Assembly: GCA_037349105.1 (NCBI GenBank)
Contig: JAYJMM010000004.1
Location: 4,801,001 to 4,865,000 of the forward strand
Source of the DNA: Limnomonas spitsbergensis
Taxonomy: Eukaryota; Chlorophyta; Chlorophyceae; Chlamydomonadales
DNA length: 64,000 bases
Direction of reading: 5' to 3'
The notes beneath the pieces were generated by a model, which searched no databases, was not told the DNA's origin, and saw only the letters and a list, made by a program, of their open reading frames with translations. Within the stretch, counting starts at the first letter, position 1. Each line of letters opens with the position of its first letter. The position numbers and the translations under genes are program-made. Below, piece after piece: positions 12,230-24,200 of the stretch.

Positions 12230-15200
12230 TCAGGTCCCGGTAAGATCCTCAAGGGCTGACTCCTCTTCCTCCCTTGCTGCTTCTTTGGCCACCTTAGCCC
12301 TTCTTGTAACTGCTCTCGGGGTGACATTGGCCTCTCCCCGGCCAGTGGTGTACGAGATGTCGTACAATCCGTTCGCCATTGGTCTTGCGATGCCCCGCTC
12401 CATTTGCCTTGTTGCTGGGTTGGTGGCCATGACTTCCACCTCAGGCCTGTCCATGACGTTGGCCTCCTGAGCTGTCCTGGCAGCCGCTCTGGCTGCTGGG
12501 CTCGGCCGCCCCTGGACCTGCAGACTGCGATCTTCTGCAGCGGATCCTGGCCTTGCCGCTGGCTCAACTCCCTTGTCATCAGGCGCGCAAGTTGGGCACA
12601 ACCACTCGCCCTCAGGCACCTCTTCGAGTACTGGTACCAAGCAATCCATGTGCCAACCTGTATTGCAGGCATCACACAAAAGCATCACCTCTCCGCGGTC
12701 GGGCAGCTGGCACACCTCGCATGACAGGCTGTTATTGGGTCTGGTTCCACTGAAATCAACCACTCCCGTGAGGTTGGGCAAGTGGCATGGAGAACAATTG
12801 ACTGCATTCTCTGTAACTGTGAGGCCATCTGCCCCCTCCAACACCACGGTTCCCGTTGCCCCCAGTGTTTTTACCCTGAGGATCTCAGGCCTGGCCTTGG
12901 GATCGAGGCTGCGTCGCTCTGATGAATACTTCACATACACGTAATCTCCCTCTGCAAAACGCCTGACCTGGGGAACATACCCTCCCCCACGAATGCGTGC
13001 ATATCGCAGCTTGTCGCGGTGCTGCGCTATTTTCAGATGCTCACCCGCGACTGGCAGTGCCTCTTTGATCCTGGCCACTCTGGCCAAGAGCAGGTCTGCT
13101 GCCTCCTCTGCTGTTGCCACCTTGGCTGTGCTCCAGAGGTCCGCCCCCACCCTGGAGGGAAAGGTGGGTCTCTGCCCGAACAGCACCTCGTACGGCGCCA
13201 TGCGCGTGGCCTGCTGCGGCGAGCACCGGAAGCCAAGGGCTACCCAGGGCACCATCTTGTCCCAGGACTCGTCGCTGCTGCCCTCCTCGCAGCACTTGCG
13301 CAGGCCTGCCTCGAGGGTCTGGACAGCCCTCTCTGAAAGCCCGTCTGCCTGGGGGTGGTTGGCAGAAGTGGTGCGATGGTCAATGAAGCAGTCCAACAAC
13401 ATGTCCTGAAATTCACCCTGGAACTCTGTTCCCTGGTCTGTCACCACCTCTGCGCATCCCCCGAATCGTGCAACAACATTTTGAAAGAATGCCAAGGCCG
13501 TCACATCAGACGCCTTGCTTGGAATGGGAATCAACTCCACCCATTTGGAGTAATGCTCCACACACACCATCACAAACCGATTTCCCCTGGAAGTGGTCGT
13601 GAATGGACCACACAGGTCCACTCCCCACCGGAAAAACAACCCCTCAATGGGTAGCGGGTGCAGGTTGGGCTGTATGTGATTGAACGTGGACGCCCTGGCC
13701 CTGTCACACACACCGCATTCCTGCACCGCTTTCTTGACTGCTGCTCGCAGCCCCCGCCACCAATGCTGCTGCATGACCATGAAAGCCGTGCGGTGGCTGC
13801 CACAATGGCCCGTACCTGCATGCGCTGTCTGGATCACTGTTAGCCTGTCTTCTGGCCTGGGCACCACACAACGTCTACCATCTGGCATGAGTCTCATCAG
13901 GACTCCTCCCCTCTCTGATTCCCACTGGAATGGCGCTGCTCTGCGCTGTATTCTGGTCTGTTCTCCTAGCTCTGTTCCCTGGACATAAGTCTTCTCACGG
14001 AGAAACCTCAAGACGGGCTCATCTGCCCACACATCAACCCTAGCCGACGGTCCTGCAGGACAGCCTGGCTGGTCCTTCTCACTCTCTGTGTCCCTGGTTA
14101 CTTTGATTCCAACATCAACTTGTTCCTCAGGCGTGTTCCCACCTGGTTCCTGTGCCGCGTCGGCCCAGTCTGCCGCAGCCGATTCTCCCAGGCACTGTCT
14201 GTATGACGCGGCCGCTTCTCCGCTGCCCGAGCACGCGTTTCCTGCAGTAGCAAGGGCATAGTGGCTGGACATTAAAGTCGCCCCCAGCACTGGGTCCCTG
14301 TCCTGGCCTGGCAGCTTTGCCCTGCGTGTCAATTCTGCTGGCATGATTTTAGCACACTCAAGTGCCACATTGAGCCATGCACTTAGTGCCCATGACTCCA
14401 TGCACCTGCCCAAGGCTGCCTGTCTGGCTGCCTCTGGGAAGTCTGGGCGCGGCAATGTGGACCCCACAGCGTACCCCATGGCGCGCTCACGCTCGTTTGC
14501 GTTGGGCTCCTGCAAGTCCCCCATGGGCCTGTACACCATCCCATTTTGCCCGTTTCGAAAAGAATATGATGAGGGCGTGGCCATCAAACACGGCAGCACC
14601 TTCCTGGGCTGCCCTGTTACATTGATGCGGTACCCCCCATTGTCCGGACATGATACTACTTGGGCCTTGCTGCCCTTGTCCAGAATGTCGTCTACAATCC
14701 CCTCGTGGGGTCTGGTCGACGCACGAATCACAAATTCAATATCTGCTGCAGGGGCGATATTCCCCCAATAGTTGCGGGTGCGGTGGGCGTAAGACCCCAC
14801 CTGCGCTGCGTCAAACAACGCCGGTGTCCCCAGAATCCTGCACACCTCCTGAAAAGCCTCAACACTGGCCTTCACACTCTTCTGATTCAATTGCATTGCT
14901 ACATTCTCAATCAGGTACGCTGGCGGCCTGGGTCCCTGCAGGAACTGTAGAGTACCCAACAGCTTGACTAACGGGAAGAAAGACTTGCTTCTCTCTCCCG
15001 CGAGCCCACGCCCCTTGCCAGCTGACGAAAGGTCCTGGCACTCCCAGCCTGCTACCATGAACCACTGGCGCCCCTCCTGGGCACCCGCCTCCTTGAGGTG
15101 CTCTGCCGTAATGGCATACACATCTTGCGGCAATGCTCTGAAAGCTTTATCAAACGCTTTGACCGGAAGCAACTGGGGGAATCTCCTGTGCAACTGCAAC

Positions 15201-18200
15201 AGGCGACCCCCTGCGATCTCTCTGACTTCCTCACTGATATCTGCATACAAGTACTGCACTACTGGGATACCTGCCCTGAGTACCATTTCCAGCCCTGAGC
15301 ACATACCTCCAAAAGGCTCGAAAAGGACGACTCCTTCGGTCTCCATGGCCCGCACAGCCCCACTCGACAGGCAGGCTGTGTCCAGGCCCTGCGTGCCGCA
15401 GTAGCCTGGTAGATCCTCCATGGAGTAAGCGAATGCTCCTTGGCGATCCCGGAGGCTCTGCTCCAGGCTCTCCTGCTGCTCCGCAGTGAAGTCGGGATGC
15501 TTGCCCAGCAGCCACCCCTCCTTGGTCTTGACGTACTCTGCGGGTGGCTCCACTACTCCCCCCGGCTGGAACATGTCGATCACCACAGCCGCCTGCGGGT
15601 CGTCCTCCGCGGGCAGCTCTTCCCCGCCAGTGGTGTTGCCGCTGTGCCATATCTCCTGCTGGCTGCCTGCACCCCTCCTGCTGGCGTCCCCCATGGGGCT
15701 GACTGCCGGTGGGCGCAACCATCCAGACGACAGCTTTGCTGCTGCCTCCTTTCCAGACACAAAAGCCCCTTGGCCTGCTGTAAATCCTCCTCCTCTTACG
15801 CCCTGCTCGGTAGCTCGCGCCCCCGGCACACACACTGACAGCAGGAGCCACACCAGTATCAGCTGGAGCGTCCCCGTAAGGATCCCCTTAATTGCTGTAC
15901 AGGTGAGGAGTCCTCTGCACGCTGTCAACTTCCTCATGGGTTGCTGCGGTAACTGTTCTGCGGGCTGAACGCATGGCTCTGCATTCTGCGCTGGCAGCCG
16001 CTGTCCTCCTGCCCACGTGATCTCCAGGTCTACCTGGCTGATCCTGAGTGGCAGGGCTGGGCAGTCCATTCCTGGTCTGCTGCCACGGTTCCTGTCCGCG
16101 GCCGCCCTCTGCGCCTTTCCTGCGCGTCGCCTGGCCTTCTTTGAATTTTTCCCTTGCAACTTGGCAGTGTCAGCCCAAATCGCACTGGCCCTTTCTGGCC
16201 CTGCTCCTGGGATCTGTCCTGTGCTGCACTGTGCCATCCTCTCCTGCCTGTGGGTGGCGCGCTGCACCGCCTCGCTGCTGCCTGCACCCGCGGGCTCCTT
16301 TTGCCCACAGCCCCGTCGTATGGTTTCCCGTGCGCCGGCAACCCTTCTGGCGAGGTCCTCGCCCCTACCGGTTTGGGTTTGGCTGCTGCGGCTGTCCGAC
16401 GGCTGTTGGGTGTCCGCTCCTTCTGCTCTCCTCGTGTAGAGTGCTGATATTCTCTCCGTCAGCTCCTCCTTTAGCTTCCTGACCGCCCTGCTGTAACCTC
16501 CCATCCTGGGGTCCTGATCGGGGTGTGGTAGCATTTTAAGTCGGAACAGCAGGCTAGCCTCCTGGCTCGCCTCTTGCTGCCCCATTTCCTGCCTTCGTAG
16601 CACGTCCAGCTGATCTACAAAGTTCCTGAGCACTGCAACCCAGCGTCCCGTGCTGTACGCTGCTGGGTCACCCCAAGGCCCCTGTGCCGCTGTCTGTGCT
16701 GGCGGGCTGATCTGGTGGTCTCCTGGGCGCCCGTTGCTCTCCTTGCCTGCTGCTGCCCCCTTGGGCCTGCAAGCGCGCTGGTCTGCTGCCTGCTGATGGC
16801 TGATCCCCACTGTGACCTGGTTTGCCTCCTCCTCCAGCGTGATCCCGTTACCGAGCTCTATAGCGGCCCTCCTGCTTCTGCGCTCCTTCATCGCTGCCTG
16901 CTCCTGAAAGATGCTGCGCATCCACGCGCGCCTCAGCTGTGGCAGCTCTCCCACCATGCCGTACCTTGGACTCCCTGGTCCTGGGCCGCTGTCGGCTGGC
17001 ATATAATTGCCCTCTGCATCCCGAGCCTCTGCTCTGGTGACGCTATCATGGTCCTGGGACATGGCTCCTCCCTCGTGCCACTCCTCATCTGACTCGGTGA
17101 TCTCAACCAGTGGTGGTGGACCCTCTGAAACGTCGTCGCTGAACTCTGGGGTCCTGCTGTCTGAGTCCTCCGTGGGCGGTGTGCTGACAATGTCTAGGGG
17201 TGCCTGGGGCTCTGCCCGCCCCATAGGCTCAGCTTCCAGTGCTGATACCCCCAAGTCGTCCACGTACTCCAGCAGCTCCCATGAGGCTGCTGCTGCCCCA
17301 AATGTTACAAATGCCGCCTGGGTCCATTCTGGCTCCCCATCCTGGACAGGGTCGTCGGTGGCAGCCGTGGGTTCCTCTGCATAGGCGCCGCGCCTGCCCA
17401 CCAGCCCATGTCCCATACTCGGCTGGTTCCTTAAGTCCTCCAACTCCTCCTCGATGCCTACTTCCCTTGCTCCTCTGAACAGGGGGTGCAGCGTGCGCAC
17501 CCCTGCTGGGTGCGCCTGTCTCCACAACTGCGTCGTTATGACGTCAGCCTGCCAATAGGGCAGCACGCTGCTGGCCCTGTTGTCGTGCCACGCCCTCCGC
17601 TCCTGACGCACCCACTGGTGCACATATGCTGCCAGGCGTTCTACTGCGAACGGCGAGCGCGCCAGCTCGTCCTCTCCTTCCCACATGGCTCCTGATGCTG
17701 GCGTCTGCTGGGGTCCGTAAGGCCATGTTGGACAGGCCGATACCTCTGTAGGCGCCCACTGATCCTCTACACCCCACACGTGCCGCATGGCCGCTGACAG
17801 CTGTCCTGGAAGCAGGACCCTCTGCAGCGCCATAAGCACGAGCGTCCACACTGTCGGGTCTGCTCCCCTAGCGTAGGTATAGGCATGGAACTCCGCCTCG
17901 TCCACTGACGCACACTTAGTGACTGCCACGTCCTGCTGGTGCCTCGCGAACAGGTAGACGGGCATATCGTCGCGAGTCGCGTGCATGTGGATCCATGCCG
18001 ATGAAACGGGCAACTCCTCATCAGCCATCTCCTCATAGTAGTAAGTTACTAGCTGCTGGACTGGGATGGCTGCCCTGGCGTCCCCTGGTGCTGGCCCCCA
18101 CGGCACTGCTTGTCCTGCGACCGTCCTGGGGATGACGATGGACGCCTCTATGGTCGCCTCACACCGCCCTGGCCTGCCTGGGTGACACAGCCCTACCCCC

Positions 18201-21200
18201 ACTGGGTCCTGCTCTGTTGTTTCCACAAATCTCTCGTACTCGCCCATGGCTTGGACTGGCACATAAAATGCGCGGTCTCTGAGGGCTGGATGCCCCATCA
18301 GCTCACGGACACAATCCATTGCCCACGGTGTGCGCATGAATCCTGGCTGCGCGCCCTGCCACATCCCCTCGGCCGGCGCAATGTCTGGCATGTCCGGGTG
18401 CGCCCAGCCTGCTGCATCCACCGCTGTGATGCCTGCTGCAATGGCGAGACTCACCATCTCGCTAACGCAGTATGCATAGATGGGGTGCCGCGACCATCCC
18501 CTCTGCATATAATCTGCCATACTTGTGCTGGGCTGGATGTATCCTTTGAGCGTAGCGCCCAGCATGACAGCTGTCACTGCGTCCCACGGGAAAATCATCC
18601 TGGCAACTGCCTGCATGGCTCCTGCCTTGTTAACACATGTCTGCTCTCCGCCTCCCAGGAGCCTATGGTTCTGCAACCGACATGGCCCGTCCATGCACTC
18701 CGCTGGCATAGTCAGCATGGTCCCGGAGGTGGACGCCGCTGGCATCTCTTCCCCCAGGCGGAAGTACTGCACAAAGGGCTCGCCTGCTGGCAGCGACTGC
18801 GGGAACGGCTGTATGTAGACGCGTTCTCTGCTGTAGGACCTGTCTCTGCTGAAGGACTGGTCAAGCTGGCTGTTCTCGCCCCTTGCTTCAGACCTCCCTC
18901 CCCTCTCGCTGCCGTGCTGCGTCTCTCCGTCCTCGTCGATACCTCCCCAAGCATTGCACCGAGAGGTAGTGCTTTTATGGGTCCTAACGGGCCCCGCCAG
19001 AGCGTCCAGCAGGCTCCCTGCTGCGGTCCCTCTGGCCGCTGGGTATCGCGACCCCGCTCTGGGTGGCTCCCCTGTCTCGGTGGCTGCTCCCGCTACCCCT
19101 CTGCCTGTGTCTTGATTGCCCTCCGGAGTACCTGGACATAACACGCCAAATTCTTCCTCATGCAAGGGTGAGGGTTCCTGAGGCTCATATCTGCCTGCTG
19201 AAAGGTTGGACCCTGAATCGGTCTCCCACCCGTCTACGTTGTGCTGGGGTACTGCCTCCCGCTCGCGTCTCTCAAACTCATCCCATTGCTCATCATACTT
19301 GTCCCATTCCCTGTCTAGGAACCTCTGCATCAGATTTGGCCATCCTACACACGGAGCTGGGCACCCCCTCCTCTGGAGATCCCTCAAGAATTCTATCGCA
19401 TGTGTTACGGATCTGGCCGACCCTGCAGGCATAGTCCCATAATGGTTCATGGCTAACGCCTCCACAGCCATCGTCCAGTGGTTTACCTGACTGGCTACCT
19501 GCCCTTCTGGCACCCTCTGGGGGGCCACCTGAACTGGTCCTGCCTGACTGACCTCAGCCTGGTAGGCACCCTTGTCCTGGCTAATTTCCATGTGGCCTGT
19601 CATGAAGCACGTGTGGCCTCCTGTCCCCTCCCACCTTGGCTGCTCGCCCTCCGGTGGTTCCTGTCGCGCTGGCGGTCCTGGCCACGCGCTTGGGCCTGCT
19701 GCTGCCTGTTGGAAGTCCCCTGCGCTGGGAGTCCCCATGGCTGTCTCGAAGTTTCTGCGCCGGCTCCCTATGGGCACCCCCTGGCCCCTGCCTGGGCCCC
19801 AGGCTCCATAGCTCCGTGCCGGGCCTGCGGGTGCCCCTGGCCTGTCGCCTGTCAGCCCGGCCTGCTCCGGGTTGGTGCACTCGTTGGCAAAGTGCCCAGG
19901 CTGGTTGCACTTGAAGCACAATCCACCATGGCGCGGTCCCAGGTGACGCCTAGGCTCTGCCACCCCGCTGCCCCCTGCCAGGGTTCTGTCTGTCGGACCG
20001 GGGCCTGGGCCTCGCTGGTGCTCCTGCCCCTGCCTGTAAGGCCTGGCAAACTCAGCAGGGTGCCGGTCCCTGGATCTGCCCCTGGGCTGGTCCCTGCTGG
20101 GTGACCGCTGCCTGTGGTCCCTGCTCCTCTCCTCACTGTTGCTGCGCCGCCCTGCGCCTTGCCGCTGGGTCCTGGCTGCCGGCGTTGGCACCGTCCCGTG
20201 GCGCCCCTCACTGATGGACCTTTCCGCGCTTCTGCTGCGCTGTCGCAGTCTTCTGTTCCCTGAGCCGCTCTCGTCGCTGCCATCAGAACTGTGCTGCTGC
20301 TGTTCTTCCTTTGGCTCCTCCATGCCGGCAGGCTCGATCTCCATGTCTGGTAACGGGGACGGGGTCCGTAACATTTCCCTGACGCACTCCGCCAACGCTG
20401 GGTCATTTTCAAATGGGAGCGGCTGCCCGTGGTTTGGCAATCCCCCCAAGTGCTGTGTTCCAAGAGCTTCCTGCATCTTGGTCAGCTCATCGGCACGCAG
20501 GATGTACTCCTGGTGAACCTCTGCCATGGCTTGCTGAGCATTCTGGATGCTCTTCCAATTGGCCAGCTGGCCTTTTAGGTACCCCACAATTCCCGCTGCC
20601 TGCTTCCACATCTGACGTTCTCTCCACTTGAGAGCTGCTTTCAGCCCGTCAACTTGCCCGGTCAGCCTGCCGATGTTCCCGTCTCGACTGCTGGTCCCTG
20701 GTTCTGGAACCTTTTCGACGCTGCACTCCTCCTCTTCCTCCTCCTCTTCTTCCTGCGCTTCGTCATTGCTGCTGCTTGCTGGTTGCGCAGGAGGCCTTGC
20801 TGCCCTTGGCTGCCCCTGCAGCTGCCGCTGTTGCGCCTGCCTACCCTCGCCGTCGCTGGCCTGTTGCACACTAGGCCCTGCCACCTGCGGGTCCTTTCTC
20901 AGCTGCTGCTGCTGCTGCTGTTGCGCCTGCCTGCCAGTGCCGTCGCTGGCCTGTTGCACACTAGGCCCTGCCACCTGCGGGTCCTTTCTCAGCTGCTGCT
21001 GCTGCTGCTGTTGCGCCTGCCTGCCAGTGCCGTCGCTGGCCTGTTGCACCCTAGGCCCTGCCACCTGCGGTTGCCTTTGCAGCTGCTGCTGCTGCTGCTG
21101 CTGCTCTCCCCTGCTGCGCGCCGAATTTGACTGTGCAGCTCTGTCGGCTGCAGCTGTGCCAAATCTCCTCTGCTGCGCTGCAGGCGGCACTGCCTGCACT

Positions 21201-24200
21201 GCAGGCGCTGTCTCAGGGGTCCGCGAAAGGACTTGAATCCTCCTCTCACACTCCTCCGCCGAGTGCACATCTGGCTTTCCGCACAAGGCGCACGGGTGGC
21301 TGGGGCATGCTGGCATGAAGCCCCTGATGATCTCTCTCCCATTGTCGGAGATTCCCGTGGCTCTGCGCGCTCTTGTCACCTCCTCTGAGGTTGCTGCGGC
21401 GGCCTCTGCCACTGTTGCCTCGATTGGCACCAGCCTGTGTCTTTGTAGCCTGGGGTGTACCTGGTTGCTGGGTCCTGCGTCCTGTCCAGCTCTCATAGCG
21501 GCACCTGCGTGTGTGGCCATGGAATGCTGTAAGAGCGGTTCGTGCTCTGTTTCGACTGTTGCAGCTGGCCACCCCTCTCTTTCTGCGAATCCACACTGAA
21601 TTCCTGCCCATGCCACTGCTGCTGCCTGGTACCCCCCTGCTGGAGATGCCCGCATTAGTGGCAGCGTAAGGTCCCTGACCCCTTGCACTCTCTGTGGGCC
21701 CTCTCTGGGTCGTAAGGTCAGCCTTCCTGCTGCCTCTAAGACCCCGTTATACTTGAGGAACTCCGGGTTCCCTACCAAGTGCTCATATGCGTCCGGTGGT
21801 GTCTTAACGACTCTGACCACCGTGGGCTCCATAATGGCATTGGGCCCTCCGTATCCGTACACCACATAAATGAACAGTACTCCATACAGATCTGCCCCTG
21901 CATTGTCTGTGGTACGTATCTTTTCATCCGTACGCACCAGCTCCGCCCCCATGGCAACTAATTGCTCTGCAATATTGACAGTGATGACATGGCACGTGCA
22001 TGCGGAGTCCATGAGTGCTTTCTGAGCCACCAGGACCTTCCCTTTGACCATAAGTCCCATACACTGCTCCAGGTTGCTTCTGTCATTTTTGAAATACTGC
22101 AGCTTGGGTGCAGCTGTCACCGTTCTACCCTCTGGCCTGGTGTTACTGGTCTCACCCTTGTAGTCGTAGTTGTCTGCTCCCATGGGCATCGTGGTGAAAG
22201 ACAGCGCTGAGAGCCTCTCGTTCAGCTTGAACACCTGTCGGCGGATGTCGGACATATCGTCAGCTAGTTTACTCAATACCAGCCTCTTTGCCCCCTTCCT
22301 GGAGGAAGGTTCCACGCATCCTGGCACTGGTTCCTCCTCCTGAAAAGGTTCTGGCATAAACGACTTAGGACGGGCGTTATGAACCGCCTGTTTGAAACCT
22401 GCAGGCTTGGGTACCAGCCCAACCTGCGTCATGAGTGCTACGGACTCGCTGAGCATCTCTGCCATGGTCTGGTGCCATCCTTCTGGCTCAGCCTGCCCCG
22501 TTGCATTGCTGAGATGCGACACGTGGGCTGCCTGCTGCGCCTGACCTCCCTGGCCAGGCCCAGGCCTAGGATACTGTCTGTTGTTCTGATTCCTGTCATA
22601 CGGCCTGCCTGCCGCCTGTCCCTGCTGCGGCCTTGGCGGCAGGGGATACTGCTGTTGCTGCGGATACTGCTGTTGCGGCTGTCTGGCCGGTCCAGGTGTG
22701 ATGTCTGTAACCAGGGGCATAGGTCTGCGCTCATCCCTGGCCCTGGGCGCCCTGCAATCCCTGGCTAGGTGCGTCGTGCTACCACACTGGTAGCATGCCT
22801 TGGCTGCGCCTGAGCCACCCTCGGCGTTGTAATTTGCCGCCCCCGTTTGGTCCGCCCAGGTAACTCCTCTGGGTTTACCATCCATCCGCGCCTGTGGTAC
22901 TGCTGCTGAGCCTGCGGGGTGCACAATTCCATCAAGGCGTGTCCGCATCTCCCACTGTCCTGCTCTCTCTTTTCTGCCCCTGTTGGGCTGTGCCTCTCCT
23001 TGGCCAGGCCCGCTGTTGGTAATCTGCCTGAAGCCGGTACCTCCCAGGTCACCCATTTCCAGGGCAAACCTCTCCCACAGCACCACCTGCTGCGTGAGTA
23101 CTGCGATTTGGTCTTCATCGCTCATGCTGAGATACCCTGGCACCGTCATAACGAACTTGCTCAGCTTGGCTCTAGCAACCGCTGGAAGTCCGTCATGGAA
23201 CATGCGCGAGACCGAGTGGCTTCTGCCGAAGTGATCTACTGCATCCCTTGAGATCTGCAGCAACTCTGCTGTTGTCAGCACTCTGTGAGCAAATGCTTCT
23301 ACCGTCTCATCTGGCTTGACGTCTGGGTCTAGAGTAGTCTTTACTCCTAGCCTGAGGTTGGTGATGGCCGTCCTCTCCTCTGAAGTTGGCTTTCCCACCT
23401 CCTCCTGGACCACCCTGATCCACAACGTGAGTAGCGAAGCTTCGCAACCCTGCCCCTCTGCTGGGGCTATCCACAGCTGCCCGATCCGCTCCACCTCTCT
23501 GGCAATTCTGTTTCCTGCGTGGGGCGCTGCCCTGATGGCTGCCATCAGCGGCCTCATGCTGGCCGGCTTGCTGTCCCACAGCTTGACCAGCGACTTGATC
23601 AGCAACGTCATAGTTGACGGCGACTGGCATGATCCAGCTATTTCACCTGCCACCACAGCCAATGCTGGTTGGTCATCTGACATTGCCAACCTGTTGTGCG
23701 ATCCCCAGTATCCACACGCCTGGCAATACTTCCTGGCTGCAACTGCGCCTGGGTGTGACATATCCAGGACTGATTCGCTTCTGCCTGGTCTGCTGTCAGA
23801 TCCAGGCCTCCAAGACTGTGCTCTACAGGGCTCTGCCTGTCCCCTGGGCAGCTCCTGGTCTTGCCATTCCTGCCGCACTCCTCTGCTGTGTTCCGCTGGT
23901 CCCCTGGATTGCTCTTGGCTCTGCTGGCTTGGCTGTTCCCTGCCCTCTGCCTGTCCTCTGGGTGGCTCTTGGCTATGCTGGTGAGGCTGTTCCCTGGAGT
24001 ATGCCTGCCCCCTGGGCGGCTCCTGGCTCTGCCGACCTGGCTGCGTCCCGCCTGTGTAATTCCTGGCATAGGAATCAGACTGTGTTTCCTCTCTGGCCTC
24101 CTGTATTTTTGGACCACTGCTCCGTGCGCTGCCTGCAGGCTCATTCCTCCTGGCTCCCCTTGCTGTGCCTGACTGCCTGTTCCTCAGGAATTCCTTGATG

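Noticed and set aside
17248..17280. YVDD-like motif (ELLEYVDDLGVSALEAE) in the polyprotein, as in a reverse transcriptase active site
   Set aside because: It lies upstream of the pre-RT segment, in acidic linker-like sequence. No palm or fingers motifs precede it and no thumb or RNase H follows, so it is treated as coincidence.
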